64,000 bases of DNA, taken from Larus michahellis (taxonomy: Eukaryota; Chordata; Aves; Charadriiformes; Laridae). The notes under the pieces were generated by a model, which did not search any database, was not told the origin of the DNA, and was given only the letters and a program-made list of their open reading frames with translations. The stretch spans positions 131,128,224-131,192,223 of the forward strand of contig NC_133898.1 in the NCBI RefSeq assembly GCF_964199755.1, given 5' to 3'. Below are positions 1 through 46,939 of this stretch, piece by piece (the stretch's first letter is position 1; every line of letters begins with the position of its first letter). The translations under genes were made by a program, and so were the position numbers.

Positions 1-22
1 ATTTCACTTTTTTTTCCTCGAG

Positions 23-34977
<34,955 letters not shown>

Positions 34978-35870
34978 AGCATGGGAGGTTTCCCCCATGT
35001 CCCCATTCCCGCGGCACAACCTCCCCCGGCCCCATGCCCTTCTCTTTCCCACCTCGGGGGCCATCTCCCTACTGCTGCTGGCCCTCCGCTTTTGCATTCC
35101 TCCTCTGTGGGTCCCGTTTGTCGTTTGAGTCCCAGAGAAATGGGGCTGAAGGATGGTATCGATCCCGAGGCTGTGCATCCTTCACCGGGGCTGGTGGAGG
35201 TGCCCAGCTGGCTACTGCTGGGCAACCAGAGCTGCCACTGGGGCCAAGGCTTGTTGGAGGGACGTTCAGAAAGAAGGATGAAGCGGGGACCTGGGATGGC
35301 TGGGGACATGCAAGCCCCACCGGTGCGGGGACAGCAGAGAGCGGCCCCAACGCCTGTCCCTGCTGCCAGCACTGTCCCTGCTCCGCTCATGGCTCTGGAG
35401 GTCACTGTCCCCCCATGCCACCATGGGGGACAGCGAGTCCTGCGCCCCAGCGACCACCAAGGCCCTGCAGAGAGCCCTGGGGCTCTTCCCTCCCCGTGGC
35501 TCCAGCAGAGGCAGGGGGGCGTCCAGCAGCTCAAACACCTCCCGAAGGTGACCGACCCAGAGGTGGTGGTGGCTGGACATCCCCGGGGGCTCACAGGGAG
35601 CCAGGGTCCCCAGCACAGCGTGAGCTCCCTGTGGCCTTCTGGATTCTTGGTTTATGCTGCTCGGATTGATCTGTGTTGCGGCTGGAGTCTTTCTTGCCGT
35701 GTGTATTAGGGAAGGGCTCTTTTCTCAGCTGGCTGCAAGGTTCAGCTGCGGAAAAGCCACCTTTCCCAGCTTCCGGCGTGCAAGGCCCTCACTGAGTAAC
35801 TGAGGAGATCTTGGGGAAGTTTTCAGGATACTACTGTTTTAATCAGTCAATAAAAGCCGACTTTCACGTC
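34978..35870 (+). other. OTOF: OTOF 3' UTR
   Basis: From the stop codon to just past the AATAAA at 35849. Long open frames here on both strands overlap one another, have no homology I recognise and reflect GC-rich sequence. Confidence 0.75.
35849..35854 (+). terminator. OTOF: OTOF polyadenylation signal AATAAA
   Basis: Canonical hexamer about 870 nt after the stop, the first one downstream of the coding region. Cleavage would be expected about 10-30 nt later. A second AATAAA near 37566 could serve a longer form. Confidence 0.7.
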
Positions 35871-36161
35871 CGCGTTCTCCACCACGGTCTCACGTCAGTG
35901 GGGACATGGCTCATTGCTCCAGAGGAGCCCGTTCCTCCTTCCCTCCGTCTCCCCGCTGTTTCCTGGTCACAGCCTCTTCTCCCGCAGCCTCTCCCGGTTC
36001 CCGTGCCCGGGGCGGCAGCCTGGTCCCTCCGCTGCACGGGGAGCAAACCCGGCCGGGCCCTGCTGTCCCCTCTGGGCAGGACGGCAGTGGGCAGACAGCC
36101 ACGTCCTGGGGACAGCAGGGACCGAGAGGGGCGGTGATGGGCAGGAGACTCCTGGTCACTT

Positions 36162-36785
36162 CATAGAATCACGGAATGGTTTGGGTGGGAAGGGACCTTA
36201 AAGGCCACCCAGTGGCACCCCCTGCCCTGGGCAGGGACACCTCCCACCAGCCCAGGTCGCTCCAAGCCCCGGCCAACCTGGCCTTGAACCCCTCCAGGGA
36301 TGGGGCAGCCACAGCTTCTCTGGGCACCCTGGGCCAGGGGCTCACCCCCCTCACACCAAAGAATTTCTTCCCAATAGCTCATCTCAGTCTCCCCTCTTCC
36401 AGTGTAAAACCCTTCCCCCTCGTCCCACGGCTCCCCTCCCTGCTCCAGAGTCCCTCCCCAGCTTTCCTGGAGCCCCTTGAGGGACTGGCAGGGGCTGGAA
36501 GGTCTCCCCGGAGCCTTCTCTTCTCCAGGCTGAACCCCCCCAACTTGGTTGGCTTTCTGGGCTGCCAGCGCACGGTGCCGGCTCATGGCCGGTTTCTCCC
36601 CCCCGGCACCCCCAAGCCCTTCTCTCAGGGCTGCTCTCCATCCCTCCATCCCCAGCCTGGGCTGGCACCGGGGGTTGCCCCGACCTGGGGGCAGGACCCT
36701 GCACTTGGCCTGGTTGGACCCCATGAGGTTTCCTCCCATCACCTCCCCAGCCTCACCCAGCTCCCACCTGTCAGACACGGTTCCT
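36162..36785 (-). mobile_element. CR1 LINE with internal deletion
   Basis: CATAGAATCACGGAATGG at the left. Against the inverted copy at 40203 it lacks an internal block of roughly 230 bp, joining CTGAACCCCCCCAACTTGG to a more upstream part of the element. Confidence 0.92.
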
Positions 36786-38223
36786 GGTTTACCCACTCAC
36801 CAAATGATTCCCAAAATTGGGCAAATTCAGGAGCTGGGTGTGGACTGGTCCCTCTCCAACACCTGCACATCACCCACGTCCCACCGGCCATGTGGCTCAG
36901 GACTCCAGGGACACGCGTTTGACCGTGTCTCTTGGAGCAACGTCAAGTAGAGGTTAGTTCTCCCTCACTGGCGTGATGGGAGGACACGGGATTTGCTTTG
37001 TGCCTCCCCCAGCGCTGCAAACATCCCCGCACGGGGCAGGACGGGCTCCGTCCCCTGGTCCCGCTCGCCCCCAGCAGGATTTACTCGATGTTCCCGCAGC
37101 CCCAGCTCGGATCAGCACACGGACCCACTGTCCGGGACGCCCACCAGTGAGCCCAAAGCTGGGAGAAGGTGCCCCAGGCAACCAAAGCAGATCACAGCAC
37201 CCGGATTTTGGGTGCTCAGAGGTGGGATATCCCCCCCAGCTCAGGGACCCTGGAAGGGTGTAAGGGCCCCTTCGCGTTGGGAGGGCGATGCGGAGGGATG
37301 AGCGAGGATGCAGGGGGTGATGGATGGGGGTGAGGGAGGGATGTGCGAGGAGCTGCTGAGCCGGACTGAGCCCATCCCCGCAGCATCAGGGCAACACTGG
37401 GGGACACGGAGGGGGAAGTGGCTGGATAAATACAGGTGGTGCCAACGGCAGGTACAGCCCTTCCCCCCCAGTTAAGTGATGAATTAGAGACCTCTCGTGT
37501 TAGCCTACCCTGTACGAAGGGGATGGAGCCCTTGTTTGCTCGTTTTCTTTCCTAACCAGCTCAGAAAATAAAGTTTAATCCACAGAGTACGTTGTCCCAC
37601 GGATCTGAGAGGTCTCAACGGGCCGTGACAGCAGCCTGGGCCACGGTGTGCTGCCGAAACGCTATTGTTCTTAACAATCCCTTAAGTATATTACACCTAC
37701 CACGATAATCCTCTTAGAGGGAGACGGCTGATAAAGGACGAGGCATCGCGTAAATACACCTAGGCTTTAGCCCTGAGGGAAAGCGGGTGGCCCGGGGCTC
37801 GGGAAGAGAACGCAGAGCTCCTGGGTTGTGCCCAAGGCTTCGCAGCCCCCTCCACGGCTCCCAGGACATCGCCAGCCCCGGGTTCCCCGTCTCCACCGTG
37901 TCCCACGCGCTGCTCTGCGCTGGCCCAGCCCGGCACCGCGGTGGCCACTCGCCCACGTCCTGCAAAGGCGGGTAGAAGTGGCCTGGCCGAAGCTGAGCTC
38001 CCCCAGATTTCGGGGAGCCTGGGTCAGTGCCACAGCCCGCGGGTTCCGCACCCTCTGCAGCAGCTCGGGTAGGTCCGTGGTGGGGCAGAGCCTGTGCCCG
38101 CTGCCAGATCCCACTGGCTGGGGGACAGCCGTGCCCCATGGAGCTGCGGGACACAGAGAAACCCCTTCCCTTGGGGAACACAATGGCTCCTGCGGCTGCT
38201 TCACACCCACGGTCCATCACCAG

Positions 38224-38250
38224 TCTGTGATTCCATGATTCTATGGTTCC
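38224..38250 (+). mobile_element. CR1 tail microsatellite remnant
   Basis: GTGATTCCATGATTCTATGG, the CR1 3' octamer repeat with almost no element body. Confidence 0.45.
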
Positions 38251-38312
38251 AAATAAAGGCTCGTGATGGATGGTGCTGCTGGGGCAGGAACGATGCTCTC
38301 CCGACTGTGAAA

Positions 38313-38682
38313 TTAGAATCATAGAACTATGGAATGGTTTGGGTGGGAAGGGACCTTCAAACCTCACCCAGTGCCACCCCCTGCCCTGGGCAGGGACACC
38401 TCCCACCAGCCCAGGTTGCTCCAAGCCCCGGCCAACCTGGCCTTGAACCCCTCCAGGGATGGGGCAGCCACAGCTTCTCTGGGCAACCTGGGCCAGGGGC
38501 TCACCCCCCTCACACCAAAGAATTTCTTCCCAATAGCTCATCTCAATCTCCCCTCTTCCAGTGTAAAACCCTTCCCCCTCGTCCCATGGCTCCCCTCCCT
38601 GCTCCAGAGTCCCTCCCCAGCTTTCCTGGAGCCCCTTGAGGGACTGGCAGGGGCTGGAAGGTCTCCCCGGAGCCTTCTCTTC
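38313..38682 (-). mobile_element. CR1 LINE fragment
   Basis: TTAGAATCATAGAACTATGG then the GCCACCCCCTGCCCTGGGCA set; stops abruptly at CTTCTCTTCAGG. Confidence 0.92.
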
Positions 38683-38892
38683 AGGCAGTTTAGAGCAATT
38701 CCTGCTATTTTCAGCAGGAACGCCAGCGGTTGGGCTGACACTGACAGTCACGGGGAGGGGTCACTGCAGGTTCAGAGCGCTGCGGGAAGGAGCAGCATCG
38801 CGGAGCCTCTGGGACACCCCACCGCAGCACCCATATCCCTCTGCGCCAGTGGAGGAGGGCAGAGCTTTCCCAACCTTTAGCTTTCCCAATCC

Positions 38893-38936
38893 ATTAGATT
38901 GGATATGAGGAACAATTCCTTCCCGGAAAGGGCATG
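38893..38936 (+). mobile_element. Possible CR1 internal fragment
   Basis: TTAGATTGGATATGAGGAAC and TTCCTTCCCGGAAAGGG resemble the stretch of CR1 that follows the reverse-transcriptase end. Confidence 0.4.
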
Positions 38937-39339
38937 GAGGGGGAATTCAGGACATGGGATGTAAATCCTGCACCTCTCAGCCAGTCTGCTGAGTGCCACA
39001 GGCCACCCACCACAGCCAGGACTGTGTCCCTGGCCACCTCCATGTCCCAGCACAGCCCTGATCCGAAGCTAGGTGACCCAGGAGGGCCAGGACTCTATGC
39101 ACCCCCTGCAGAAACTCAGTCTGGGACTTGTGAGGACGTTCTTCCTAATTCCTGATCTCAGCCTTCCGGGCTAAATCGGGTGTCCAGAGTCTCCTGCCTG
39201 GAGCCCACAGCCACCGAGAGCAGCTTATTGCCCTGTGCGCAGGGATAAGGCGGGGATCACCCTGATTAGCACCAAAGCCGACGGCGCTGAGATCACCGTG
39301 ACGGGGGCAGCTTTGTTGGGGCAGAGCCGAGTCCTGACT

Positions 39340-39886
39340 TAGAATCATAGAATTGCCCGGGCTGGAAGGGACCTTTCAGATCATCGAGTCCAACCATCAA
39401 CCCAACCCTGCCAAGGCCACCACTACCCCATGGCCCTCAGCACCACGTCTGCCCGGCTTTTCAATCCCTCCAGGGATGGCGACTCCACCACTGCCCTGGG
39501 CAGCCTCTTCCAATGCTTCACAACTCTTTCCAGGAGGAAATTGTTCCCAATATCCATCCTAAACCTCCCCTGGCGCAACTTGAGGCCGTTTCCTCTTGTG
39601 CCATGGCCTGTTCCTTGGGAGAAGAGCCCGACCCCCCCTGGCTACCCCCTCCTTTCAGGGAGCTGTAGAGAGCCAGAAGGTCTCCCCTCAGCCCCCTCTT
39701 CTCCAGGCTGAACCCCCCCAGCTCCCTCAGCCGCTCCTCACCAGACTTGTGCTCCAGACCCCTCACCAGCTCCGTTGCCCTTCTCCGGACACGCTCCAGC
39801 CCCTCAAGGTCTTTCTTGGCGTGAGGGGCCCAAACCTGGACACAGCCCTCGAGGTGGGGCCTCCCCAGTACCCAGTCCAGGGGGAC
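39340..39886 (-). mobile_element. CR1 LINE, 5'-truncated
   Basis: TTAGAATCATAGAATTGCCC; nearly the same sequence as the copies at 1910 and 4083. Confidence 0.93.
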
Positions 39887-40202
39887 ATTTACTTGACTTG
39901 TCCAGGTAGTCAGGAAAACACTGGTTTCCAGTGTCACCCAGCTCCATCCCTCTCCCAGGACACGTTCCTGACCACAGCCTGGGTGAGCACCACATGGGAC
40001 AAGCTGTGATTGAAGCAGGCCACGATCTCAGCTTCACGAAAGCAGAAAAGGATCATACAGTGAAACGCAGCATCTCCACCCACTCTATATTTCAAGCCCT
40101 GCATTTTGGGGCAGATTGTCCTCAGGAGCAACCAGTGGCCCCATGGCCACAGCCCCGCACAGCCCCGGGTCTGCCCCAGCCACCTCTGTAAATACAGCAC
40201 CG

Positions 40203-41168
40203 ACTGTAAGGTGCTTTGGGGATTGGGACCAGCACTGTTCAGTGTCTGCATCGATGACCCAGACAGTGGAATCAAGGGCACCCTCAGCAGATTTCCAGAC
40301 AACACCACGGTGAGTGGGGCAGTGACACGCCTGAGGGATGGGATGCCATCCAGAGGGACCCGGACAGGCTGGAGAAGTGGGTCCCTGTGAACCTCATGGG
40401 ATCCAACCAGGCCAAGTGCAGGGTCCTGCCCCCGGGTCGGGGCAACCCCCGGTGCCAGCCCAGGCTGGGGATGGAGGGATGGAGAGCAGCCCTGAGAGAA
40501 GGGCTTGGGGGTGCCGGGGGGGAGAAACCGGCCATGAGCCGGCACCGTGCGCTGGCAGCCCAGAACCCCCCCGCAGCCTGGGCTGCATCCCCAGCAGCGT
40601 GGGCAGCAGGGCGAGGGGGGGATTCTGCCCCTCTGCTGCGCTCGGGGGAGACCCCCCTGCAGTGCTGCCTCCAGCGCTGGGGCCTCGGCACAGGAGAGAC
40701 ACGGAGCTGTTGGAGCGGGGCCAGAGGAGGCCCCGGAGATGCTGGGAGGGCTGGAGCCCCTCTGCTGGGAGGACAGGCTGAGAGAGCTGGGGGGGTTCAG
40801 CCTGGAGAAGAGAAGGCTCCGCGGAGACCTTCCAGCCCCTGCCAGTCCCTCAAGGGGCTCCAGGAAAGCTGGGGAGGGACTCTGGAGCAGGGAGGGGAGC
40901 CGTGGGACGAGGGGGAAGGGTTTTACACTGGAAGAGGGGAGATTTAGGTGAGATATTGGGAAGAAATTCTTTGGTGTGAGGGGGGTGAGCCCCTGGCCCA
41001 GGGTGCCCAGAGAAGCTGTGGCTGCCCCATCCCTGGAGGGGTTCAAGGCCAGGTTGGCCGGGGCTTGGAGCAACCTGGGCTGGTGGGAGGTGTCCCTGCC
41101 CAGGGCAGGGGGTGCCACTGGGTGGCCTTTAAGGTCCCTTCCCACCCAAACCAGTCTGTGATTCGATG
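40203..41168 (+). mobile_element. CR1 LINE, 5'-truncated, about 960 bp
   Basis: Direct copy from GGGACCAGCACTGTTCAGTG to CAGTCTGTGATTCGATGG. Its 3' 500 bp is almost the exact inverse of the copy at 36162, sharing the unusual GGGCACCCTGGG. Confidence 0.93.
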
Positions 41169-41498
41169 GGTCAGACACAGCCCGGGGCAGTGCCACCTTC
41201 TCACCAGGTCCTGCCCCGTGCTGCATCCAGCTGCTCCCTTCCCTGCGGCACCTCCACAAGCACCAACGCCGCAGCCTGGCACAGCAGGTGAGGAAAACCC
41301 ATCACTCCAGGGAGAGCTGGCAGCAGCTTTTCCACCTCTGCCAGGGCCGGCACAGCTGCTGGAGATGGGGCTGGAGCTCCAGCACAGGCACTGCTGCCCA
41401 AACCCGCCCCTGGCGGGGGGCTGCCGGCTTAGCAGAGAGAAAAAAGGAAAAGAAAAAAAAAAAAAAAAAGACAAAGACCATTAGAAGGCTTGGAAAAT

Positions 41499-41504
41499 TT
41501 TATT
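41499..41504 (-). terminator. SELENOI: Distal polyadenylation signal AATAAA for SELENOI
   Basis: On the - strand it is followed within 40 nt by a GT-rich and T-rich tract (41440-41490), as expected for a downstream cleavage element. Confidence 0.6.
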
Positions 41505-44500
41505 CTTTACTAAACTTTAATAGTTTTTTTTTTTCTTTTCGGTTGGTTTAAACACAATAAATATTTCAGTAATAGCATTTAAGAGACTGGAATTCAAACC
41601 CACTGCAGTACCTAAACTCCCCCCGACAGGACTCCAGGGAGGGGATGGGGGGTCCAGGCACCACCGGGGCCACTGCCCCCAGCCCGGCTGCTCCATCGGG
41701 GCTGGGCTTAGGGGCAACCCCACGCAGAGGGACCGAGCCCGGCAGAGGACCCCCAGCCCCAGGGGAACCAGGCTCCTGCTGACAGCGGCTCCTCAGACAG
41801 ACTCCATGGGGAAGGGACAGAACCAAACCACCCCACCAGCACCAAACGCATCCTTCCCTGCACCATTCCACAGCCCCACGGCCGCAGGACAGCAGCCGGC
41901 ACCTTCGGCTCTCCAGCCCCGCTGCGCAGGGGGTCGGTGGCAGAAGACCAGGCTGAGGAGTCCAATTAGTGCCTCCAAATTTCTTCTAGAAGGATGATGA
42001 GGCAGCATCACCAACTCCTTCCCCACCCTGCCCAGGAAAACTGAACATCCACAGGGACACAGGCCTTTGGAGATGCTCTGAAGGGTTGCAGAGGAGCTCC
42101 CTGTCCTGCATTAACGGCAGGAGCCCAGTGGTAGGAGCCTGGAGAGCAGGGACTGGTCCCAAAACCACTCAGGTGTAAGGGTTGGGTTTGAAACGGACCT
42201 GATGGAGATCACCCCACCTCTGCGGGCTGGGTTCGGCGCCGCTGCCTTGCTTTGCCTTTCGGTGCAGGGTTACAGCAGGGGAGGAGAGCGGTTCAGCACT
42301 CGCCCAGAAGAGCAAAGCCAAAACCAGGCTGGGACCCACCACCCTCCTCTTCCAGAGGGGCTGGTGCCAGCACAACGGGGACCTCTACCCAACCCAGCAC
42401 CCACTTCAGCTGAAAGCGCGAGGGACAGAAGAAGGTCAGTCTGAAACACTGCTGGGAGAAGGGGGGATGTTCTGATTAATGAGGTCTCCAACCCAAAGCA
42501 CAGCACCAGTTCCTACCAGACAGACACCACAGATGCTGCTGGCCGAGATGAGGGGCACCTTGGAGGGTGAGCAGCCAATGTCTCCAAGAACCTCTTCTCC
42601 TGGGGCAGTTTCACCCTGACCACCTCCTCGGAGCCCAGCCTAGAGACCTCTCAAGCCAGGTCTGACCACACCTGGATGGGCCAAAGGGTCTTCTCGACCT
42701 TTTCCAGAAGGAAAGAGGTCAGCATATCACCCATCGTCACCATGTCCCACCACGAGCAGCTTCCACGTCACCTCGGCCACAGAATAGGTGGGGAACAGCA
42801 GGAGGAGTCCAGGGCTGCCGACCTGCGCTAGAAAAGCAGAGAGTCAACGAGCTTTTTAGCTGAGCCAGGTCCACCACCACCGACGCACGGCTGAGACGCT
42901 GCACGGAGAGATATGGGGACGTAGGGAGCGCTGGAGTGCCGAAGGACTCCCACTTCTCAAGCAAGCGACGCACACTAAACAGAAAGAAAAAAAAAACAAA
43001 AACAAAAACAAAAACACCCCAAAACTGGGAACAAGACTCTGCTTCGGGGAAGTTCCTGCAGGTTTCAGAGGATACAGAAACCCTGCACACCGTTTTGCCA
43101 TAAATTAAGGCGAGGAGAGCTCAGCTACAGCCTGTTTGCTCAAAAATCAACTGTTCCCTTGGATCCGCGTGTGGGGGAAAAAAAAAAAAAAAAAAAAGAA
43201 AGAGATCTGAGCCAGTTTCCAAAAAGCACCACTTCTCTAGAGACTGGGCAGGTCCCTCAGAAGCAGGCCCAGATGCTCTCAGAAGAGAAGAGTTTCGGGG
43301 CCGTGCTAGAACTGACCTGGCCAAGATGAAACCAGCTCTCGGGCTACGAGCTGCAGGTACTCAGCACACCCAGGAGGTAACATCAGGCCGGCTCTATTTA
43401 AGGAGCTTAAATACATGTTTCCAGAGCCTCAGAAGCTCACGCTCACACCGTTCTGCTCCCCCTGGCTCTGGCAAAGCCGCCCGGATCAGGCGGCCGATGT
43501 TTCCAGAGGACAGACCGTGCCAAGTCCTCGCAGTGACCGACCACAGGAGAGGGGAGTTACTTGCGGCGCAGCCACGCCGGGGGAAGGAAGAAGCTAAAAC
43601 CACAGCACGTAAAAGGTTGGTTTTCGTAACATTTGTACGCCCAGAGGCCAGCCGTAGCGTCTGTACTTGTGAAACGTTGCTTTTAGTGCAAGAGGTGGTG
43701 GTTTACCCAAGCCCCAGGAGGTCCCAAAACCTGCGCGTCACCCTCCGCTAGGTCCCTGCATGGGCGCAGAGGTGGGAGCCGCGGTACAAACCACAACACT
43801 GAGATGAAAAAGGCTGCAAGTGAAGCTGCCTCGGCGACACAAATTCCACGGTGACACGTTGCTGTGTCCCACAAAAACCTGCTTTAGAGCCAAGGCCACC
43901 CAGCCGCTGCGTGGTGAGGACCAGGAGGAGCTGGCAGCGCTGGCCACCTCTTGCCACCACGCGAGGACCTGCCTGGAGCCCCAGGGCTGGAGACCGACAT
44001 CCCAGCGGATCTTGAAGGACTTTCTCCATCCCTCCCTGACCAGGTTCTTTACCTGATAATACTCTGTATTGAGAGAAAATGTGCAAAACAGATTTAGGAG
44101 AGTGTGAGACAGTCCCATTATCAACTCAGCAGGTCCATCGGTAATTAAGGAAATATGATTAACACTATCCCTGGAAGAGGAGACACCACAGATCGGGTCT
44201 CACAAACCAGGCAGGAGGAGCTGAGGAGCGACCACACATCCCCGTCCCGTCCCAGGGAGCACGTCCCACCGCAGGGACGGAGCCTAGGAGCAAGACAAGC
44301 AACCACCGCCATAACACAATCACCCTCAGATGCTGCTAGCGAGGGAGGAAGACGTTTATTCTTCAGACTTAAAACCATTATTGTCAATAAATAGCTTGTT
44401 TCTCTGCATGCCCCACGGTTTGGTCTTTCAGTTCAAGTGTCCTGCGTGTGCGCCGAGCCCAGCCCCGCTCCCTCCTCCCTCCGCCACGAGCCTGTTTCCC

Positions 44501-45241
44501 AGCGCCCAGTTAAGGAGATATTTTTCTAGCTTCAAGGTGCAATAAATTAAGGCACCAAAAAAATACCAAAGATAAAGCCTGTGCAGATAGGAAGCAGTTC
44601 CAGGCTTGGTTTTTGTTTGGTTGTTTTTTTGTTTTTTTTTTTAAGAGAGATCTTTCTCCTACAGCACAAGTGCTTGCAGGATCCGAGAGGAAACCTGGCT
44701 CCCACCCGCTTGTAGCTCCACACAGGGGTCTTCCAGGGTCTTTTACGCGCTGCAAAAGCACCAGCTCACGGCTAGGTGAGACGACAGACAAACGGCATAT
44801 CACGGAGACAAGGTGACATCCTAAGGTTTAGGATCAGACAGCTTCTCACAGCGTTAGCACTGGCCCAGCAACGCTGCTGGGAGGAGAGGGGACAAGCGCC
44901 AGGCTGGGGACCCCGGAGCTCAGCCATTCCCTGGTCCCGCAAACACGGAACTAGAACGTAAACAATCATCCAACCTCTGCCCTTCGTCACTGCTGACAGC
45001 ACAATTTTGCTACCCGAACACGTCCCCTGGATAAGTGTTGCATCCCGTTTTAAGATTCCCTGTAATTCTTGTGCAAGCGTGACTTCAGTTTACTCTCCCT
45101 TCATAATTATTACATTTCATTAAATAGCCAGAGTCGAAAATTCAAGCGCAGCCCAATTCATTCGTACGCCTCGGGTTTGGTTTTGTTGTTTGGGGTTTGT
45201 TTTCTGTACATCATCAGTAAAATGATATAGGAGTAAGCTAC

Positions 45242-45247
45242 TTTATT
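45242..45247 (-). terminator. SELENOI: Proximal polyadenylation signal AATAAA for SELENOI
   Basis: About 410 nt downstream of the SECIS, so a transcript ending here would keep it. Another AATAAA is at 44355..44360. Confidence 0.5.
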
Positions 45248-45655
45248 AAATAAACTCTGAAAATTATTTGCCCCCTTCTCCCGGCTCAGCCGCCCTTCCG
45301 GAGATGTGGCAGCCGTACGGACACAGGAGCGCACAGATGCCCAGCCCAGAGGATGGCCCCAGCTCGCTCCTCGCAGGGCGTACCGTGACCATACAGCCCT
45401 GCCGTCACCCCTGCACGTGTCAGCTTGCCTCAGGATTTCAAGTCCGCGTGACAATGATTCAAATTTACAAAAGAAAACCAAAAAAAAAAAAAAAAAAAGC
45501 ATTAAATAGTAGTTACACATCGAATGTTTCCTAAAGCAGGCGGAGTCTTCACCTGCCGAAGGAAAACGCGGTGACCGAGCGTCTACAAACCACGTTGCAC
45601 AATAATCAGTGTGTAAGCGACTTTGTTCCCATGGTAATTACATATGCACAATCTG

Positions 45656-45727
45656 CTGCGCTTGTTCGCTTCCGGATGCAGCCTTTCCAGAGCCTGGGTT
45701 TAAGCTACACTCTTCATTCAAGCACAG
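45656..45727 (-). promoter_or_regulatory. SELENOI: SECIS element (form II) in the SELENOI 3' UTR
   Basis: Read on the - strand: a 9-bp lower helix (CTGTGCTTG with CAAGCGCAG, one G-U pair), ATGA at 45714..45717, a second helix TGTAGCTT with AAGGCTGCA (one bulged G), unpaired AAA at 45699..45701, and a small apical stem CCAG/CTGG. This order and spacing match a eukaryotic form II SECIS. On the 3' side of the core either CGAA (45665..45668) or GGAA can supply the G-A pairs. Paired by hand only. It lies about 1.2 kb after the stop, where it can direct Sec insertion at 46991. Confidence 0.82.
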
Positions 45728-46939
45728 GTCTTCATTAAATAAAGCGAACAGAAAAGAAAATCAGCATTCAGTCTTCACCACCCCACTCTAACTCAATTAT
45801 GAAGACAAGTTTTAAAAAAAAAAAAAAAACCAAAATAATCAATGCAATCATGTCTTTTACAAATGGACAGTAAACAAATATATCCCTGGATGAGAGATGC
45901 AGCCGCTGGGGACAACGGTTTTGAAAATGAAGTGGTATTTGGGAAGGATCCCGCCACACAAACGCCCGTGAGCTCTCTGAAAGCGCGCACGCGCCCGGCA
46001 CAACACTTACTGAGGTGCTTCTCTACGCGGTGGATTTGCCGATGGTCTGGTGGGGAGGGCGATGAGCAGCCCCGGCCCGGCCGCGCTGCCACACGAGGAG
46101 AGGCGCAGGCAGCACGCAGCGACCCAGCCCCAAACAGCGAGTTCGTACTGGTGGGGAGAGGGGGCAGCGAGCCAGGCCGGGGACAGCCGCTCTCTGCCGC
46201 CCATCGGAGCCCAGAGCCCGCTCTCAGGCAGGGAACGCTCATGGACAGCCAGGAACGCGGCCGAGATGTGGTCCCAGGCACTCCCAGCTCGAGCAGGGGA
46301 GGCAGAAGCCACCTTCCCACTTTTACGGGAAGCCGAGTCCTGATTTTCAAAGCCCCCTCCCACATAGAATATTACTAGAAGTTTTGTGTGTTGTTCTTTT
46401 TCTCCCCTCTTAAAAAAAGAAAGGTGCCAAGTATTTACCTAAATAAGTGACTGCAGGAAGGCAGGACACAATGTGGGAGAACTGTCACCATCTGCTCCCT
46501 ACGTACCAGCCCAGGATGAGGGCTGTCTAGCAGGATTAGGGACAGACAGGAACCCCCCGCGACCACCAGGATGTTCCCCTGACCTTGCAGAAATCAGTCG
46601 TTATGTTGATTTTGGTGACGGGTCAAGATGCTTTGCTCAGGTAAAGCCATTTGCATCCCCAACCGGCTTTACCTCAGCAAGAGCTGGAGTCTGAGGTTTC
46701 ACTGGGAACATTCAGCTGGTCTAATATACAGTAACAGTGACCTGAAAGGCTACCCTCCTTGTCCAGTTTCACCCAAAACCGAAAGCTTGCGTTCGAAGAA
46801 GAGCAGCGGAGGCTGCCCCGTACCAGTCATGCCCTGGCTGCACTGGATACCGTGCGTACTTTGCCCTGATGTCTGTCCAGAGGATAGGTTTAGATCTGTG
46901 GTGATGGTCGAAGTATTTACAGGTATTTGCAGCAGTTAT

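Larger units (their letters stand above)
35871..41479. other. Intergenic gap between convergent OTOF and SELENOI
   Basis: 5.6 kb, of which about 2.5 kb is four main CR1 copies (36162, 38313, 39340, 40203). No exon with a family match. An isolated AATAAA near 37566 is the only gene-like signal. Confidence 0.7.
41480..46939 (-). other. SELENOI: SELENOI 3' UTR (long form)
   Basis: Unspliced stretch from the TAA to the distal AATAAA at 41499. It is almost free of CR1, unlike its flanks, and carries several A/T homopolymers (43167-43197, 44620-44643, 45479-45498, 45814-45829). Mammalian SELENOI also has a multi-kilobase 3' UTR. The exact end is inferred. Confidence 0.65.

Noticed and set aside
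37714..38751. 345-codon open frame on the - strand
   Set aside because: About a third is the CR1 at 38313; the rest has no family resemblance, no splice or start context, and GC-rich sequence makes chance frames long.
39934..41259. 441-codon open frame on the - strand
   Set aside because: It is antisense to the + strand CR1 at 40203 for most of its length. Its translation is the Pro/Ser-rich antisense pattern seen at every copy of this CR1 set.
45190..45215. Alternative SECIS start (ATGATGTACAG on the - strand)
   Set aside because: No AA at the right distance and the only pairing (GTAC/GTAC) closes a loop that is far too long; the site at 45656 fits much better.
46195..46235. ATGA in GC-rich 3' UTR as a CC-type SECIS
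   Set aside because: Helix II pairing is poor and SELENOI elements are AA type; coincidence in GC-rich sequence is likelier.
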